DNA of 47,811 bases, taken from contig CAVCAW010000040.1 of assembly GCA_963600315.1 (NCBI GenBank), positions 1 through 47,811 of the forward strand. The letters run 5' to 3'. Below, one piece after another: positions 6,818 to 14,157 of this stretch. Origin of the DNA: UBA6382 sp963600315 (lineage in GTDB: Bacteria; Bacteroidota; Bacteroidia; Bacteroidales; Bacteroidaceae). A model generated the notes under the pieces. That model was not told the origin of the DNA and searched no databases. It saw only the letters and a list, made by a program, of their open reading frames with translations. The translations under genes were made by a program, and so were the position numbers. Numbering within the stretch: the first letter of the stretch is position 1; the number at the start of each line of letters is the position of its first letter.

Positions 6818-7749
6818 TGTTTACTCAAGATCCCTATTGTCTGATTCTTGTCCTTGGCAAGTTGCGCCTGCAGCTCGTCAAGCGAATCAAAGCGCCGTTC
6901 ATCGCGTATCTGCGCAACAATCTCTATGCAGATGTGACGGTTATAGATTTCCTCATTAAAATCGAGCAGATTCACCTCTATGTGCAGCTCGGGGTGGTTG
7001 TGGATACTGGGGCGGTTGCCTATGTAGAGCATGCCGCAGAGTCGGTCATCTCCTACCGTTGCCATCGCAGCATAGACCCCAGCCTTCGGAACAAGTTTGT
7101 CAGCCGAGTCCAGCGTTATGTTGGCTGTAGGAAACCCGATAGTGCGCCCTATAGCTTGTCCGTGAACCACCATGCCGCCCATGGAATAAGGACGTCCCAA
7201 AATGTCATTGGCCTTAGCTACATCGCCCTCCACCAAGGCTTTGCGCACAGCCGTCGACGAAGCGTGAGTGCAGTAGTGTGTGGGCAACGGTAGTGCCTGA
7301 ATAACCTCAAGCCCTAGTTGCTCGCCATACTGTTTGTAGTCGGCAAAGCCCTTGCCGTCTCGCTTGCCAAAATGATTGTCATAGCCCGTCACAACCGCTT
7401 TGCCGCACAATCCGTCACGGAGGATTCGCTCCATATACAACCTAGCATCTGTAGCCGCCAGTTGAGGAGTGAAGTCCAGCAGCGCAACATAGTCAACACC
7501 GCATTGTTCAATCAGGCGCAGCTTTTCTTGCAAAGTAGTCAACAGCGGGACACTTGTCTTGGGGTCGAGCACTTGGCGCGGATGCTGCTTGAAAGTCACA
7601 ACCATGGTCTTCAACCCTCGCTTAGCCGCCTCATCCGCCAGCTGGCGAAGCAGATATTGGTGTCCGCGATGCACGCCATCAAAGAACCCCACAGTCTGCA
7701 CAGAGGGTTCGACAACCGAGTTGGCGGAAATGCCGTCAATTATCTGCAT
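6814..7749 (-). CDS. ribF: Bifunctional riboflavin kinase / FAD synthetase
   Basis: RibF phosphorylates riboflavin to FMN and adenylates FMN to FAD. The N-terminal FAD synthetase half shows the nucleotidyltransferase motif GFFDGVHRGHQYLL (about residues 22-35), GYDNHFGKRDGKG (about 123-135) and ASSTAVRKAL. The C-terminal riboflavin kinase half has the GRTIGFPTANI motif (about residues 202-212). The 311-residue length is normal. ATG 7749 is used; a GTG at 7752 is also in frame. The gene follows the HAD phosphatase by 4 nt and overlaps the CPBP gene, so it sits in the middle of an operon. No FMN riboswitch is seen upstream. Confidence 0.93.
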   Translation of the reverse strand: MQIIDGISANSVVEPSVQTVGFFDGVHRGHQYLLRQLADEAAKRGLKTMVVTFKQHPRQVLDPKTSVPLLTTLQEKLRLIEQCGVDYVALLDFTPQLAATDARLYMERILRDGLCGKAVVTGYDNHFGKRDGKGFADYKQYGEQLGLEVIQALPLPTHYCTHASSTAVRKALVEGDVAKANDILGRPYSMGGMVVHGQAIGRTIGFPTANITLDSADKLVPKAGVYAAMATVGDDRLCGMLYIGNRPSIHNHPELHIEVNLLDFNEEIYNRHICIEIVAQIRDERRFDSLDELQAQLAKDKNQTIGILSKQ

Positions 7750-7753
7750 CACG

Positions 7754-8383
7754 TCAGTTGTTTTGCGATTGAAGTTTAGATGTCCAGTCTCCTTGAGTTG
7801 ACAGCATCGTGTGATACCCTAACTTAGCTGCCCCATCAAGATTTGCCTGACTATCGTCAATAAACAAAGTTTCTGATGCCGCAATATGCGCTGTGTCAAG
7901 CACAGCTTGAAAGAGTTCAGCCTCAGGCTTTTCAAGATGCAACACGTGCGAAAGGAATATGTGCTTGAACCACAGCGTAACGTCTTCGCCCTCATATGAC
8001 ATACAGCAACGTTGGATGAAATCCCAATGAATCTCGTTACTATTACTGAGGATAAACAAGTTATAGTGATCCTTCAACTGCCTCAAAGCCTCATAGCGCT
8101 CGGGCTGAACGGGATCTATCAGACTCACCCAAGCATTGCGGATTTGCTGGTCGGTCACACCCGGCATAGAACTTTTCTGCCGCAAAGTTTCGTAGAACTC
8201 AGCCGCCGACATCACTCCACGGTCAATCTGCTGAAAAATTCCCTCAAACTGCGAATACTGCTGTGGAAAAATATCTTTGTCAAGACCTATCTTGCGGAAT
8301 TCCTCGACACATCTTTGCGAATCAATGTCACAAATCACTCCGCCAAAATCGAAGACGATGTTTTTTATATTTTCTATCTCCAT
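7754..8383 (-). CDS. HAD-superfamily (subfamily IA) phosphatase
   Basis: The 209-residue protein shows the HAD motifs in order: motif I NIVFDFGGVI (nucleophile Asp12), motif II ILSNSNE near residue 108, motif III Lys in LEKPEAELF and motif IV TLFIDDSQANLDGA. The DxG variant of motif I is as in YihX-like sugar-phosphate phosphatases. The context (first gene before ribF) would allow a flavin-pathway phosphatase, for example the step removing phosphate from 5-amino-6-ribitylamino-uracil phosphate; this is inference only. An open frame from TTG 8392 lies inside the -7 box, so ATG 8383 is the start, and the transcript may be nearly leaderless. Confidence 0.85.
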   Translation of the reverse strand: MEIENIKNIVFDFGGVICDIDSQRCVEEFRKIGLDKDIFPQQYSQFEGIFQQIDRGVMSAAEFYETLRQKSSMPGVTDQQIRNAWVSLIDPVQPERYEALRQLKDHYNLFILSNSNEIHWDFIQRCCMSYEGEDVTLWFKHIFLSHVLHLEKPEAELFQAVLDTAHIAASETLFIDDSQANLDGAAKLGYHTMLSTQGDWTSKLQSQNN

Positions 8384-8389
8384 CGAGTG

Positions 8390-8397
8390 CAAAAATA
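8390..8397 (-). promoter_or_regulatory. -7 box TATTTTTG of the HAD-ribF-CPBP-rlpA operon
   Basis: The plus strand reads CAAAAATA, giving an exact TAnnTTTG box on the minus strand. Only 6 nt separate it from the ATG at 8383. A TTTG is found about 20 nt further upstream as a possible -33 element. Confidence 0.65.
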
Positions 8398-8629
8398 TGT
8401 ATTTTATTTGAAATGAGCAAATTCCGTCATAACTATTGGGCTTTTTTAGGAGTCCTTAACACGGTTTGGCTTGCTCGCGTTGAGGTTAGATTAACTTTCC
8501 GCAGGCTATGGTAAGAGGATGCTCCAAGTGCCAAACTTCCAGTCCAAACGTAGGCATGATGCAAGAATCGTTAAAACGCATAAAAGCAAAAAAACCTGTT
8601 CGATGGGGTTTTGAATTGAAATAAATGCT

Positions 8630-8637
8630 TACCTTTG
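8630..8637 (+). promoter_or_regulatory. -7 box TACCTTTG of tRNA-Gln
   Basis: Exact TAnnTTTG match, with TTTTG at 8609-8613 as a -33 candidate. It lies 49 nt before the mature tRNA. The stretch 8398-8629 holds no gene that I can recognise. Confidence 0.65.
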
Positions 8638-8686
8638 CACCACTATTTAGGGCGGCGGTCTCTAAAAAGGCCGTTTGCCGAGGGAT

Positions 8687-8757
8687 TGTTCTATGGTGTA
8701 ATGGTAGCACTAGAGTTTTTGGTTCTCTCAGTGGTGGTTCGAATCCGCCTAGAACAA
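8687..8757 (+). tRNA. tRNA-Gln (anticodon TTG)
   Basis: The sequence folds as a 71-nt cloverleaf. The acceptor stem TGTTCTA pairs with TAGAACA, the D arm is GTGTAATGGTAGCAC, the anticodon loop is TTTTGGT with anticodon TTG, and the T arm is GTGGTTCGAATCCGCC. The discriminator base is A and CCA is not encoded. Bases 31 and 39 are both T, so the last pair of the anticodon stem is a U-U mismatch. A terminator follows immediately, so it is a single-gene transcript. Confidence 0.9.
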
Positions 8758-8761
8758 CGCG

Positions 8762-8804
8762 GCGAATTGCGGTGAAGTAAAAAACACCGCAGTTCGCTTT
8801 TTTT
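8762..8804 (+). terminator. Terminator after tRNA-Gln
   Basis: GCGAATTGCGGTG (8762-8774) pairs with CACCGCAGTTCGC (8785-8797) with one G-T wobble, followed by seven T. Confidence 0.88.
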
Positions 8805-8849
8805 ATTGCCCTTAATTTCTCTTTGTCACCAACCGCATAACCTAATCCA

Positions 8850-9665
8850 ATGGCGCAATATTTGAAACAGACCAAAACAGCCAGCTCCCGCCCCGTCATC
8901 ATGACTATTGCCGGCAGCGACCCATGCTGCGGAGCGGGCTTGCAGGCAGACATCAAGGTTACAACCCACTTGGGGTGCTACGCCACAAGCGTGGTGACGG
9001 CTCTCACAGCGCAGAGCACACAGGGCGTGGTAAAAGTGTGGCCCTGCTCCGCAAACCAAGTGGCCACACAGGGCAAAGTACTACTCGACGACATCAAACC
9101 CTGCGCTGTCAAGATTGGCATGTTGGCCTCAGAGCAAGTCGCTGCCGAAGTTGTCAAGATTGTGGAGTCGCTGCCTGATGCCGACGTCGTGGTCGACACC
9201 ATTCTGAAATCCACTTCAGGCGAGCCCCTTTTCAGCTGGAACGGCGGCGGTGCCTTCGAGCAGTTGCTCCGTGCCGCACGTGTCATCACGCCCAACCTAC
9301 CAGAAGCAGAAAAATTGCTCGGGGGCAAAAGCGACTCGGCAGAAGAAATGGCAAAGAACCTCAGTCGCCGATTTGGCGATGTGTCGGTTTATCTCAAGGG
9401 CGGACATGGAGAAGGCAACATATTGTCAGACATCTTCTTCAACACCGAGACAGGGGCGATGATCCTCTTTGATTCTCCCCGCATAGACACACGCAACACC
9501 CACGGCACGGGCTGTTGTCTTTCGACAGCTCTCGCTTGCTACCTCGCCTTGGGCGAGACGCTTGACGAAGCCGCACGCAAGGCCCACGACTTTACGCATC
9601 AATCACTAGAGAGAGGCAAGAATTTCACTCTCGGGTCGGGACATGGACCGACATTCTCCCTCTAG
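8850..9665 (+). CDS. thiD: Hydroxymethylpyrimidine / phosphomethylpyrimidine kinase
   Basis: ThiD phosphorylates HMP and HMP-P to HMP-PP for thiamine synthesis; related enzymes phosphorylate pyridoxal-type substrates. The 271-residue ribokinase-fold protein has the N-terminal TIAGSDPCCGAGLQADIK motif (about 19-36), TPNLPEAEKLLG, YLKGGHGEG and the catalytic anion-hole motif THGTGCCLSTALA (about 218-230). The usual S-G-G of the first motif is C-C-G here. An internal ATG at residue 18 directly precedes the conserved part; the upstream ATG is retained because there is room. It stands alone, without other thi genes or a TPP riboswitch in the 45 nt before it, so a salvage role is possible. Confidence 0.88.
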   Translation: MAQYLKQTKTASSRPVIMTIAGSDPCCGAGLQADIKVTTHLGCYATSVVTALTAQSTQGVVKVWPCSANQVATQGKVLLDDIKPCAVKIGMLASEQVAAEVVKIVESLPDADVVVDTILKSTSGEPLFSWNGGGAFEQLLRAARVITPNLPEAEKLLGGKSDSAEEMAKNLSRRFGDVSVYLKGGHGEGNILSDIFFNTETGAMILFDSPRIDTRNTHGTGCCLSTALACYLALGETLDEAARKAHDFTHQSLERGKNFTLGSGHGPTFSL

Positions 9666-9698
9666 CTAAAAGCATTGAAACAGTTCGACTGCAGCTTG

Positions 9699-9764
9699 CG
9701 ACAACAATTTTGAATAGACACGACAAAGATTTTGTGTAGACGCTACAAGGAATTTTGTAACCAA
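9699..9764. repeat. 22-bp phased AT-cored palindrome array (three units)
   Basis: Three imperfect repeats start at 9699, 9721 and 9743, exactly 22 bp apart. Each carries a dyad with ACAA on the left and TTTTG(T) on the right: ACAACAATTTTG (9701), ACAAAGATTTTGT (9723) and ACAAGGAATTTTGT (9745). Spacers include aatagacacg and gtagacgct. Units 1 and 2 match at 17 of 22 positions. The array lies between thiD and the first glycosyltransferase gene. Confidence 0.75.
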
Positions 9765-9792
9765 AAGAGCGGAGCAAAACAGAGCTTTTTCG

Positions 9793-9800
9793 TACATTTG
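9793..9800 (+). promoter_or_regulatory. -7 box TACATTTG of the glycan gene block
   Basis: Exact TAnnTTTG match 24 nt before the ATG of the first glycosyltransferase gene. Confidence 0.65.
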
Positions 9801-9824
9801 CAAACACATACGCATCTGGACCAC

Positions 9825-10831
9825 ATGACAGAAGAAACAGGACAAGACACAACGCTAAGAATATCCGTGGTGATGGCCACTTACAACGGCGAGCGCTATC
9901 TGTGCGAGCAGTTGGACAGCGTGGTGTCGCAGACCTACCCCATTTATGAACTGATAGTGCAGGACGACGGGTCGACAGACGACACAATGACCATACTCAA
10001 CGACTACGCCCAGCGATATCCGTTCATTAAAGTCTATGCCAACAACTCCGAACAACACGGAATCAACGGGAATTTCTTCTCTGCCATGCTGCGTGCCACA
10101 GNNNNNNNNNNGGAGACTATATTGCCATCTGTGACCAAGACGATGTATGGGAACTTGACAAACTGCGTTGGCAAGCCCTGGCGATAGGCGATTGCGCTAT
10201 GTGCACGGGGTTTTCCGTACCATTCTCAAGCGATGGGTTTCCTGTCAAAGCCGATATGCGCATTCCCAATCTCCACTTGATACGCAACACCTATCTCAGC
10301 CAAATACCCGGCCACACCATGCTATTCAAGAAAGAGCTACTCAGCTATTTGGTCGATGGAGCCAAGATGACGCTCTACTACGACTGGCAGTTGGCTTGCG
10401 TAGCCTCAGCCATGGAGAGCGTGGTGTTTGTCAACAAGACTCTGGTGCATTTTCGCCGCCACGCTGATGCCGCCACAGCCACGACACCCGTGAGCAGCGC
10501 CTTGCTTTCCAGCGCAGCCTGGGACTATGTCGCCACCTCGCTGTTTCGCCACAAAGCCCTGCAAGGCGAAGTGCGCCAACGCTTCACGATAGTAACCCCT
10601 TTCCTCGAGCGACTACCCTTTGCCACTCGCAGTCTCACCGAGGCAGTAAAGATGGGGCGTCTGCAAATGCAGCGCGGACCGGTGGCCTTCGTACACCGTA
10701 TGGTGTTTTTCGCCCAACACTCCCATCACATCTTCCACACCGAGGAGCGCCGACCGCTCGTAAGGCTGCTCAGAGCCTTGTTTTTCGTCTATTCGTGCGG
10801 CTACTACTACAGGTCTCACCTCAAGAAATAA
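9825..10831 (+). CDS. Glycosyltransferase family 2, interrupted by an assembly gap
   Basis: The gene encodes a GT-A fold glycosyltransferase of the rhamnosyltransferase-like GT2 group. The first part has ISVVMATYNGERYLCEQLDS and IVQDDGSTDDT (the UDP-sugar binding aspartates). After ten N (10102-10111) the frame shifts and continues with GDYIAICDQDDVWELDKL, which is the DQDD metal-binding motif of the same family, and runs to TAA at 10829-10831. The two halves are therefore one gene. The C-terminal part ends in a basic, aromatic segment with LFFVYSCGYYYRSHLKK. The start at ATG 9825 fits the promoter at 9793. It opens the LicD-GT4-GT2 block and probably adds a sugar to a surface polysaccharide. 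Confidence 0.87.
10102..10111. other. Assembly gap of ten N
   Basis: The ten N lie inside the GT2 gene. Ten bases do not keep the reading frame, so the number is a placeholder and not a measured length. Family motif spacing suggests that almost nothing is missing. Confidence 0.95.
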
Positions 10832-10846
10832 CTTTTCCTAACAATC

Positions 10847-11668
10847 ATGGACAATAAATATCTGGATGAATTCCGCCGCCAGTCGCTACGCGGCGCCCAG
10901 CTCAAGATGCTCGACATACTTAAGGAGATTGACCGCATCTGCCGGGCTCACGACATCAGCTACTGGCTTGACGGCGGCACCCTATTGGGGGCAATGCGTC
11001 ACAAGGGCTTCATTCCATGGGACGATGACCTCGATGTGTCGATGATGCGCTCAGATTACAACAAGTTTCTGAAGGTAGCTCCGTCAGAACTGCCCCAATC
11101 CATGTTTCTACAAACGCGGCACAGCGACCCCGGTCTATCTTTCAGAGCATGCAAAGTGAGAGACCTCAACTCATATATAGCCGATGCTGACGACAACAAC
11201 GGGCAGCCCTACCAAAAAGGCATATTTGTAGACGTATTCCCTTACGACAGAGGGCCTTCGGCATGCCGGCGCTTCTTGGGCAAGACCGCAAGAGCCATCT
11301 GCATAGCCGACACTACGCTCCACAAGCCCCACTGCTATTCATGGCGATCATTGGCAGAATTGTTCTATTTCGGCATCAAGCGGACGATATGTCTTGCCAT
11401 CTGGAAACTGATGCTTAAGCTCACCGACAACGGCCAGTATATTGCCCTAATCCCCTACTTCAGTTGGTGTCGAGCCATCCACCCCAAAGGAAACATCTTC
11501 CCGTTGTCAGAGGCAGAGTTTGAAGGAGAGAAATTCCCCGTGCCCGCCAAGAGCGATGAATATCTGACCATGCTCTACGGCAACTGGCGCAAGATTCCCC
11601 CCGTGGAGAAGCAGCAAGTTCACTCCATGATAATCATACCCCAACTTATTGAAGACAAGAAACAATGA
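10847..11668 (+). CDS. LicD-family phosphotransferase
   Basis: LicD proteins belong to the nucleotidyltransferase-like fold and transfer phosphorylcholine, or in other members related phospho-groups, to surface glycans. The 273-residue protein carries the signature SYWLDGGTLLGAMRHKGFIP (about 40-59) followed by WDDDLDVSM, whose aspartates bind the metal. A second conserved region is KGIFVDVFPYD (about 125-135). No choline uptake or LicA/LicC genes are nearby, so the donor is open. It starts 15 nt after the GT2 gene and its stop overlaps the next start (ATGA), placing it in the same operon. Confidence 0.9.
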   Translation: MDNKYLDEFRRQSLRGAQLKMLDILKEIDRICRAHDISYWLDGGTLLGAMRHKGFIPWDDDLDVSMMRSDYNKFLKVAPSELPQSMFLQTRHSDPGLSFRACKVRDLNSYIADADDNNGQPYQKGIFVDVFPYDRGPSACRRFLGKTARAICIADTTLHKPHCYSWRSLAELFYFGIKRTICLAIWKLMLKLTDNGQYIALIPYFSWCRAIHPKGNIFPLSEAEFEGEKFPVPAKSDEYLTMLYGNWRKIPPVEKQQVHSMIIIPQLIEDKKQ

Positions 11669-12954
11669 AAGTGCTGTTGGTTAACACTAGCGGTCAGGCA
11701 GGCGGTGCCGCCATCGCAGCTTCGCGCCTTGCCAAAGCCCTTAACCACAGCGGGGTTCAGGCAAAGATGCTCGTAGCAGACCTCGGTGGAAGCAACAATC
11801 CCGATGTCGTTGCACCGAAGAGCCGGTGGAGATACAAATGGAGTTTCTTGACGGAGAGGCTGAACATCTTCGTACGCCAAAGATTCAGCAAGAAGCACCT
11901 GTTTGACATTGACCCTGCACTGACCGGCATCAACCTAACCAGCACCACAGAATTTCGGGAAGCCGACATCATCCATCTGCACTGGGTCAACCAAGGCTTC
12001 TTGTCGCTCAAGGGCATTAAGCGCATTTTGGAAAGCGGCAAACCCGTAGTGTGGACCATGCACGACATGTGGACCTTCACCGGTCTGTGCCACAATGCCT
12101 ACTTTTGCGACAGCTACACCAGCGAGTGCAACAACTGTCCGATGCTCGTCAGCCGAGGCACCAAAGACCTCTCCAATGTGACTTGGAGACACAAGAAGAC
12201 CTTGTGGAGCCATTTTCCCAACCTGACCTTCGTTGCCTGCAGCCAATGGCTTGAGCAGACGGCGGCGGCAAGCCCCCTGCTGAGCAACCACCCTGTGCAG
12301 AGTATTGCCAACCCCATTGACTGCCACGTCTATGCACCCCACGACAAGACCACGATGCGGAGAGAACTCGGACTGCCTGCTGACGGCAAGAAACTCATCC
12401 TGTTTTGCGCCTACAACGTCTTGGCACCCATAAAAGGGCTCACCTTCCTCAAGCAAGCACTGCAGCAACTCATTGAGCGGAGACCGGAACTCAAGGACCA
12501 ACTGGGACTCGTGTTGGTAGGCAAAGGATCCGAAACTGTGGGCAGCAGTTTCCCCGTAGAAGTATACCCCATGGGGCTCGTTAGCGATGAAAGCATCAAG
12601 GTGAAACTCTATTGTGCAGCCGACGTGCTGACCACCACCTCGCTACAAGAAAATCTCCCCAACACCATTGTGGAGGCCAAGGCGAGCGGCCTGCCCGTCA
12701 TCGGCACCAAAGTCGGAGGCATTCCGCAAATGATAAACGACGGTATTGACGGACGCCTCGTAACCCCAGGAGCACCCACCGAACTTGCCGACGCACTGGA
12801 GTGGACACTGTGTGAAGCCAACCTCGGCAAGATGGCTGAGCAGTGCCGCCTTGATGCCCTTGCCAACTATTCCGAAGAGATAGTGGCAGAGAACTATATC
12901 AACTGTTACAAGAAGCTGCTGAGCAAATCAGTGGCAACACATAACGAAAAATAG
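11665..12954 (+). CDS. Glycosyltransferase family 4
   Basis: The 429-residue GT-B protein starts with KVLLVNTSGQAGGAAIAASR, the glycine-rich acceptor-side loop, then has HLHWVNQGFLS, a cysteine-rich stretch around residues 145-160 (CHNAYFCDSYTSECNNCPML) and the donor-binding C-terminal domain with LVGKGSE and the E-x7-E-like NLPNTIVEAKASGLPVIGT motif (about 330-348). The cysteine cluster is seen in a subgroup of Bacteroidetes GT4 enzymes near capsule genes and may bind a metal. The ATG overlaps the licD stop by 4 bp. It likely acts on the cytoplasmic face during polysaccharide assembly; the sugar donor is unknown. Confidence 0.9.
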   Translation: MKVLLVNTSGQAGGAAIAASRLAKALNHSGVQAKMLVADLGGSNNPDVVAPKSRWRYKWSFLTERLNIFVRQRFSKKHLFDIDPALTGINLTSTTEFREADIIHLHWVNQGFLSLKGIKRILESGKPVVWTMHDMWTFTGLCHNAYFCDSYTSECNNCPMLVSRGTKDLSNVTWRHKKTLWSHFPNLTFVACSQWLEQTAAASPLLSNHPVQSIANPIDCHVYAPHDKTTMRRELGLPADGKKLILFCAYNVLAPIKGLTFLKQALQQLIERRPELKDQLGLVLVGKGSETVGSSFPVEVYPMGLVSDESIKVKLYCAADVLTTTSLQENLPNTIVEAKASGLPVIGTKVGGIPQMINDGIDGRLVTPGAPTELADALEWTLCEANLGKMAEQCRLDALANYSEEIVAENYINCYKKLLSKSVATHNEK

Positions 12955-12957
12955 AAA

Positions 12958-13725
12958 ATGAGTGTAAAGATATCTGTGGCCACGGTGATATGGAACCCCG
13001 GCCAATTATTGCAGCGCACCCTCGACAGCGTGGCAGAGCAAGACTACGACAACGTGGAACACGTCATTGTTGACGGCAGGTCTACTGACCACACCATGAT
13101 ACGACTGCACCAATATCAAGAGCAAAACTCCCTTCGCCCCAAAAGGCGTGAAATCAACATGCTCAGCGAGCCCGACAATGGTCTCTATGATGCCATGAAC
13201 AAAGCCATCAACATGGCCACAGGAGACTACATCGTGTTTCTCAACGCTGGCGACAAGTTCCACTCAACTCACACACTGAGCGAAGTGGCAGCCAGTGCCA
13301 CCCAGCACCCGGCAGTCATCTACGGCAACACCGACATAGTCGACAACGACGGCACCTTCATCAGCAAGCGCCATCTGCAACCGCCCACACACCTGCATTG
13401 GACCTCGTTTCGCTACGGCATGTTGGTCTGCCACCAAGCCTTCTTCGCCCGCACAGACCTCGCCCGGCAAACCCCCTACAACCTCAAGTATCGCTTCTCT
13501 GCCGATTTCGACTGGTGCATTCGCATCATGAAAGAAGGCGAGCGAATCGGACTCCCCCTAACCGATGCCGGCATCGTGATAGCCGACTACCTCAACGAGG
13601 GCATGACGACACACAACCACCGCAAATCGCTCCTGGAGCGTTTTCGCATCATGTCACACCACTACGGCCTGCTGCCCACCATAGGTCGCCACCTGTATTT
13701 CCTCTGGCGGTCAACAAGACACTGA
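12958..13725 (+). CDS. Glycosyltransferase family 2 (WcaA-like)
   Basis: The 255-residue GT-A enzyme has KISVATVIWNPGQLLQRTLD at the N-terminus, VEHVIVDGRSTDHT (nucleotide-binding Asp), the subgroup signature EPDNGLYDAMNKAINMATGD (about 77-96) and FLNAGDKF as the metal-binding motif. The pattern D-x-G-x-Y-D-A-M-N-K is typical of GT2 enzymes in capsule and colanic-acid clusters. It begins 3 nt after the GT4 stop and is followed by a terminator, so it is the last gene of the glycan block. Confidence 0.9.
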   Translation: MSVKISVATVIWNPGQLLQRTLDSVAEQDYDNVEHVIVDGRSTDHTMIRLHQYQEQNSLRPKRREINMLSEPDNGLYDAMNKAINMATGDYIVFLNAGDKFHSTHTLSEVAASATQHPAVIYGNTDIVDNDGTFISKRHLQPPTHLHWTSFRYGMLVCHQAFFARTDLARQTPYNLKYRFSADFDWCIRIMKEGERIGLPLTDAGIVIADYLNEGMTTHNHRKSLLERFRIMSHHYGLLPTIGRHLYFLWRSTRH

Positions 13726-13781
13726 CCTGTGACTCCCACTCCCCCAAGGAGAGAACACCATATCACACAACCACCCAATCC

Positions 13782-13823
13782 AAAGCCCGAAGCTCTGCCA
13801 AGCAAAGCCTCGGGCTTTTTTTT
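13782..13823 (+). terminator. Terminator of the glycan block
   Basis: AAAGCCCGA (13782-13790) pairs with TCGGGCTTT (13810-13818), extended by GC/GC after one mismatch, and eight T follow (13816-13823). The stem resembles that of the terminator after deoC. Confidence 0.85.
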
Positions 13824-13866
13824 GTGTGACCACAATGCGACCAAAAGTGTTGATGCGGCGGTGGCA

Positions 13867-13944
13867 TTTCGGCGGAAACCGATATCAATTTCGGGGGAAA
13901 CGCTCATCAATTTCCGCGGAAATTGACAACCGTTTGCCCCGAAA
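13867..13944. repeat. 22-bp phased palindrome array B (four units)
   Basis: Units start at 13867, 13889, 13911 and 13933, exactly 22 bp apart: TTTCGGCGGAAA, TTTCGGGGGAAA, TTTCCGCGGAAA and TTTGCCCCGAAA. The third unit is extended by flanking TCAA and TTGA into a 20-bp perfect palindrome (13907-13926). Cores before the central CGCG unit are G-rich and the one after it is C-rich, so the whole array is roughly symmetric. The 330-nt stretch between the glycan block terminator and leuS holds no gene apart from this array, two small hairpins (near 13979 and 14030) and the leuS promoter. Confidence 0.9.
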
Positions 13945-14080
13945 TTCGCCTGCGCAGACAACAAAAAAATCGCATGTGGGCTTTCGCCCGGCACCAGCAA
14001 GTAGTCTTGGCTTTTTGCTCTGCGCCAGCACTTGGCGTGGTTATTGGGCTTTTTTATATTATAGTGTGATTTCTTTTTGC

Positions 14081-14088
14081 TAACTTTG
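14081..14088 (+). promoter_or_regulatory. -7 box TAACTTTG of leuS
   Basis: Exact TAnnTTTG match, giving a leader of about 65 nt before the leuS ATG at 14158. Confidence 0.65.
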
Positions 14089-14157
14089 CGTTTCAAGTGC
14101 GCATTGCGCAAGTTACGGCGCACGCACCAACTCGCAAATCAAAAACATACGACATAA

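Noticed and set aside
8816..8849. TPP riboswitch in front of thiD
   Set aside because: Only about 45 nt separate the tRNA terminator from thiD, too short for the aptamer, and no thi-box sequence is seen.
10112..10187. Continuation of the first GT2 half in the pre-gap frame after the N run
   Set aside because: The peptide in that frame has no GT2 motif and stops quickly, while the other frame gives GDYIAICDQDDVW and continues to 10831.
13662..14123. A 153-codon minus-strand ORF after the glycan block
   Set aside because: It runs through the end of the GT2 gene in antisense, the terminator and palindrome array B; the apparent peptide is translated repeat.
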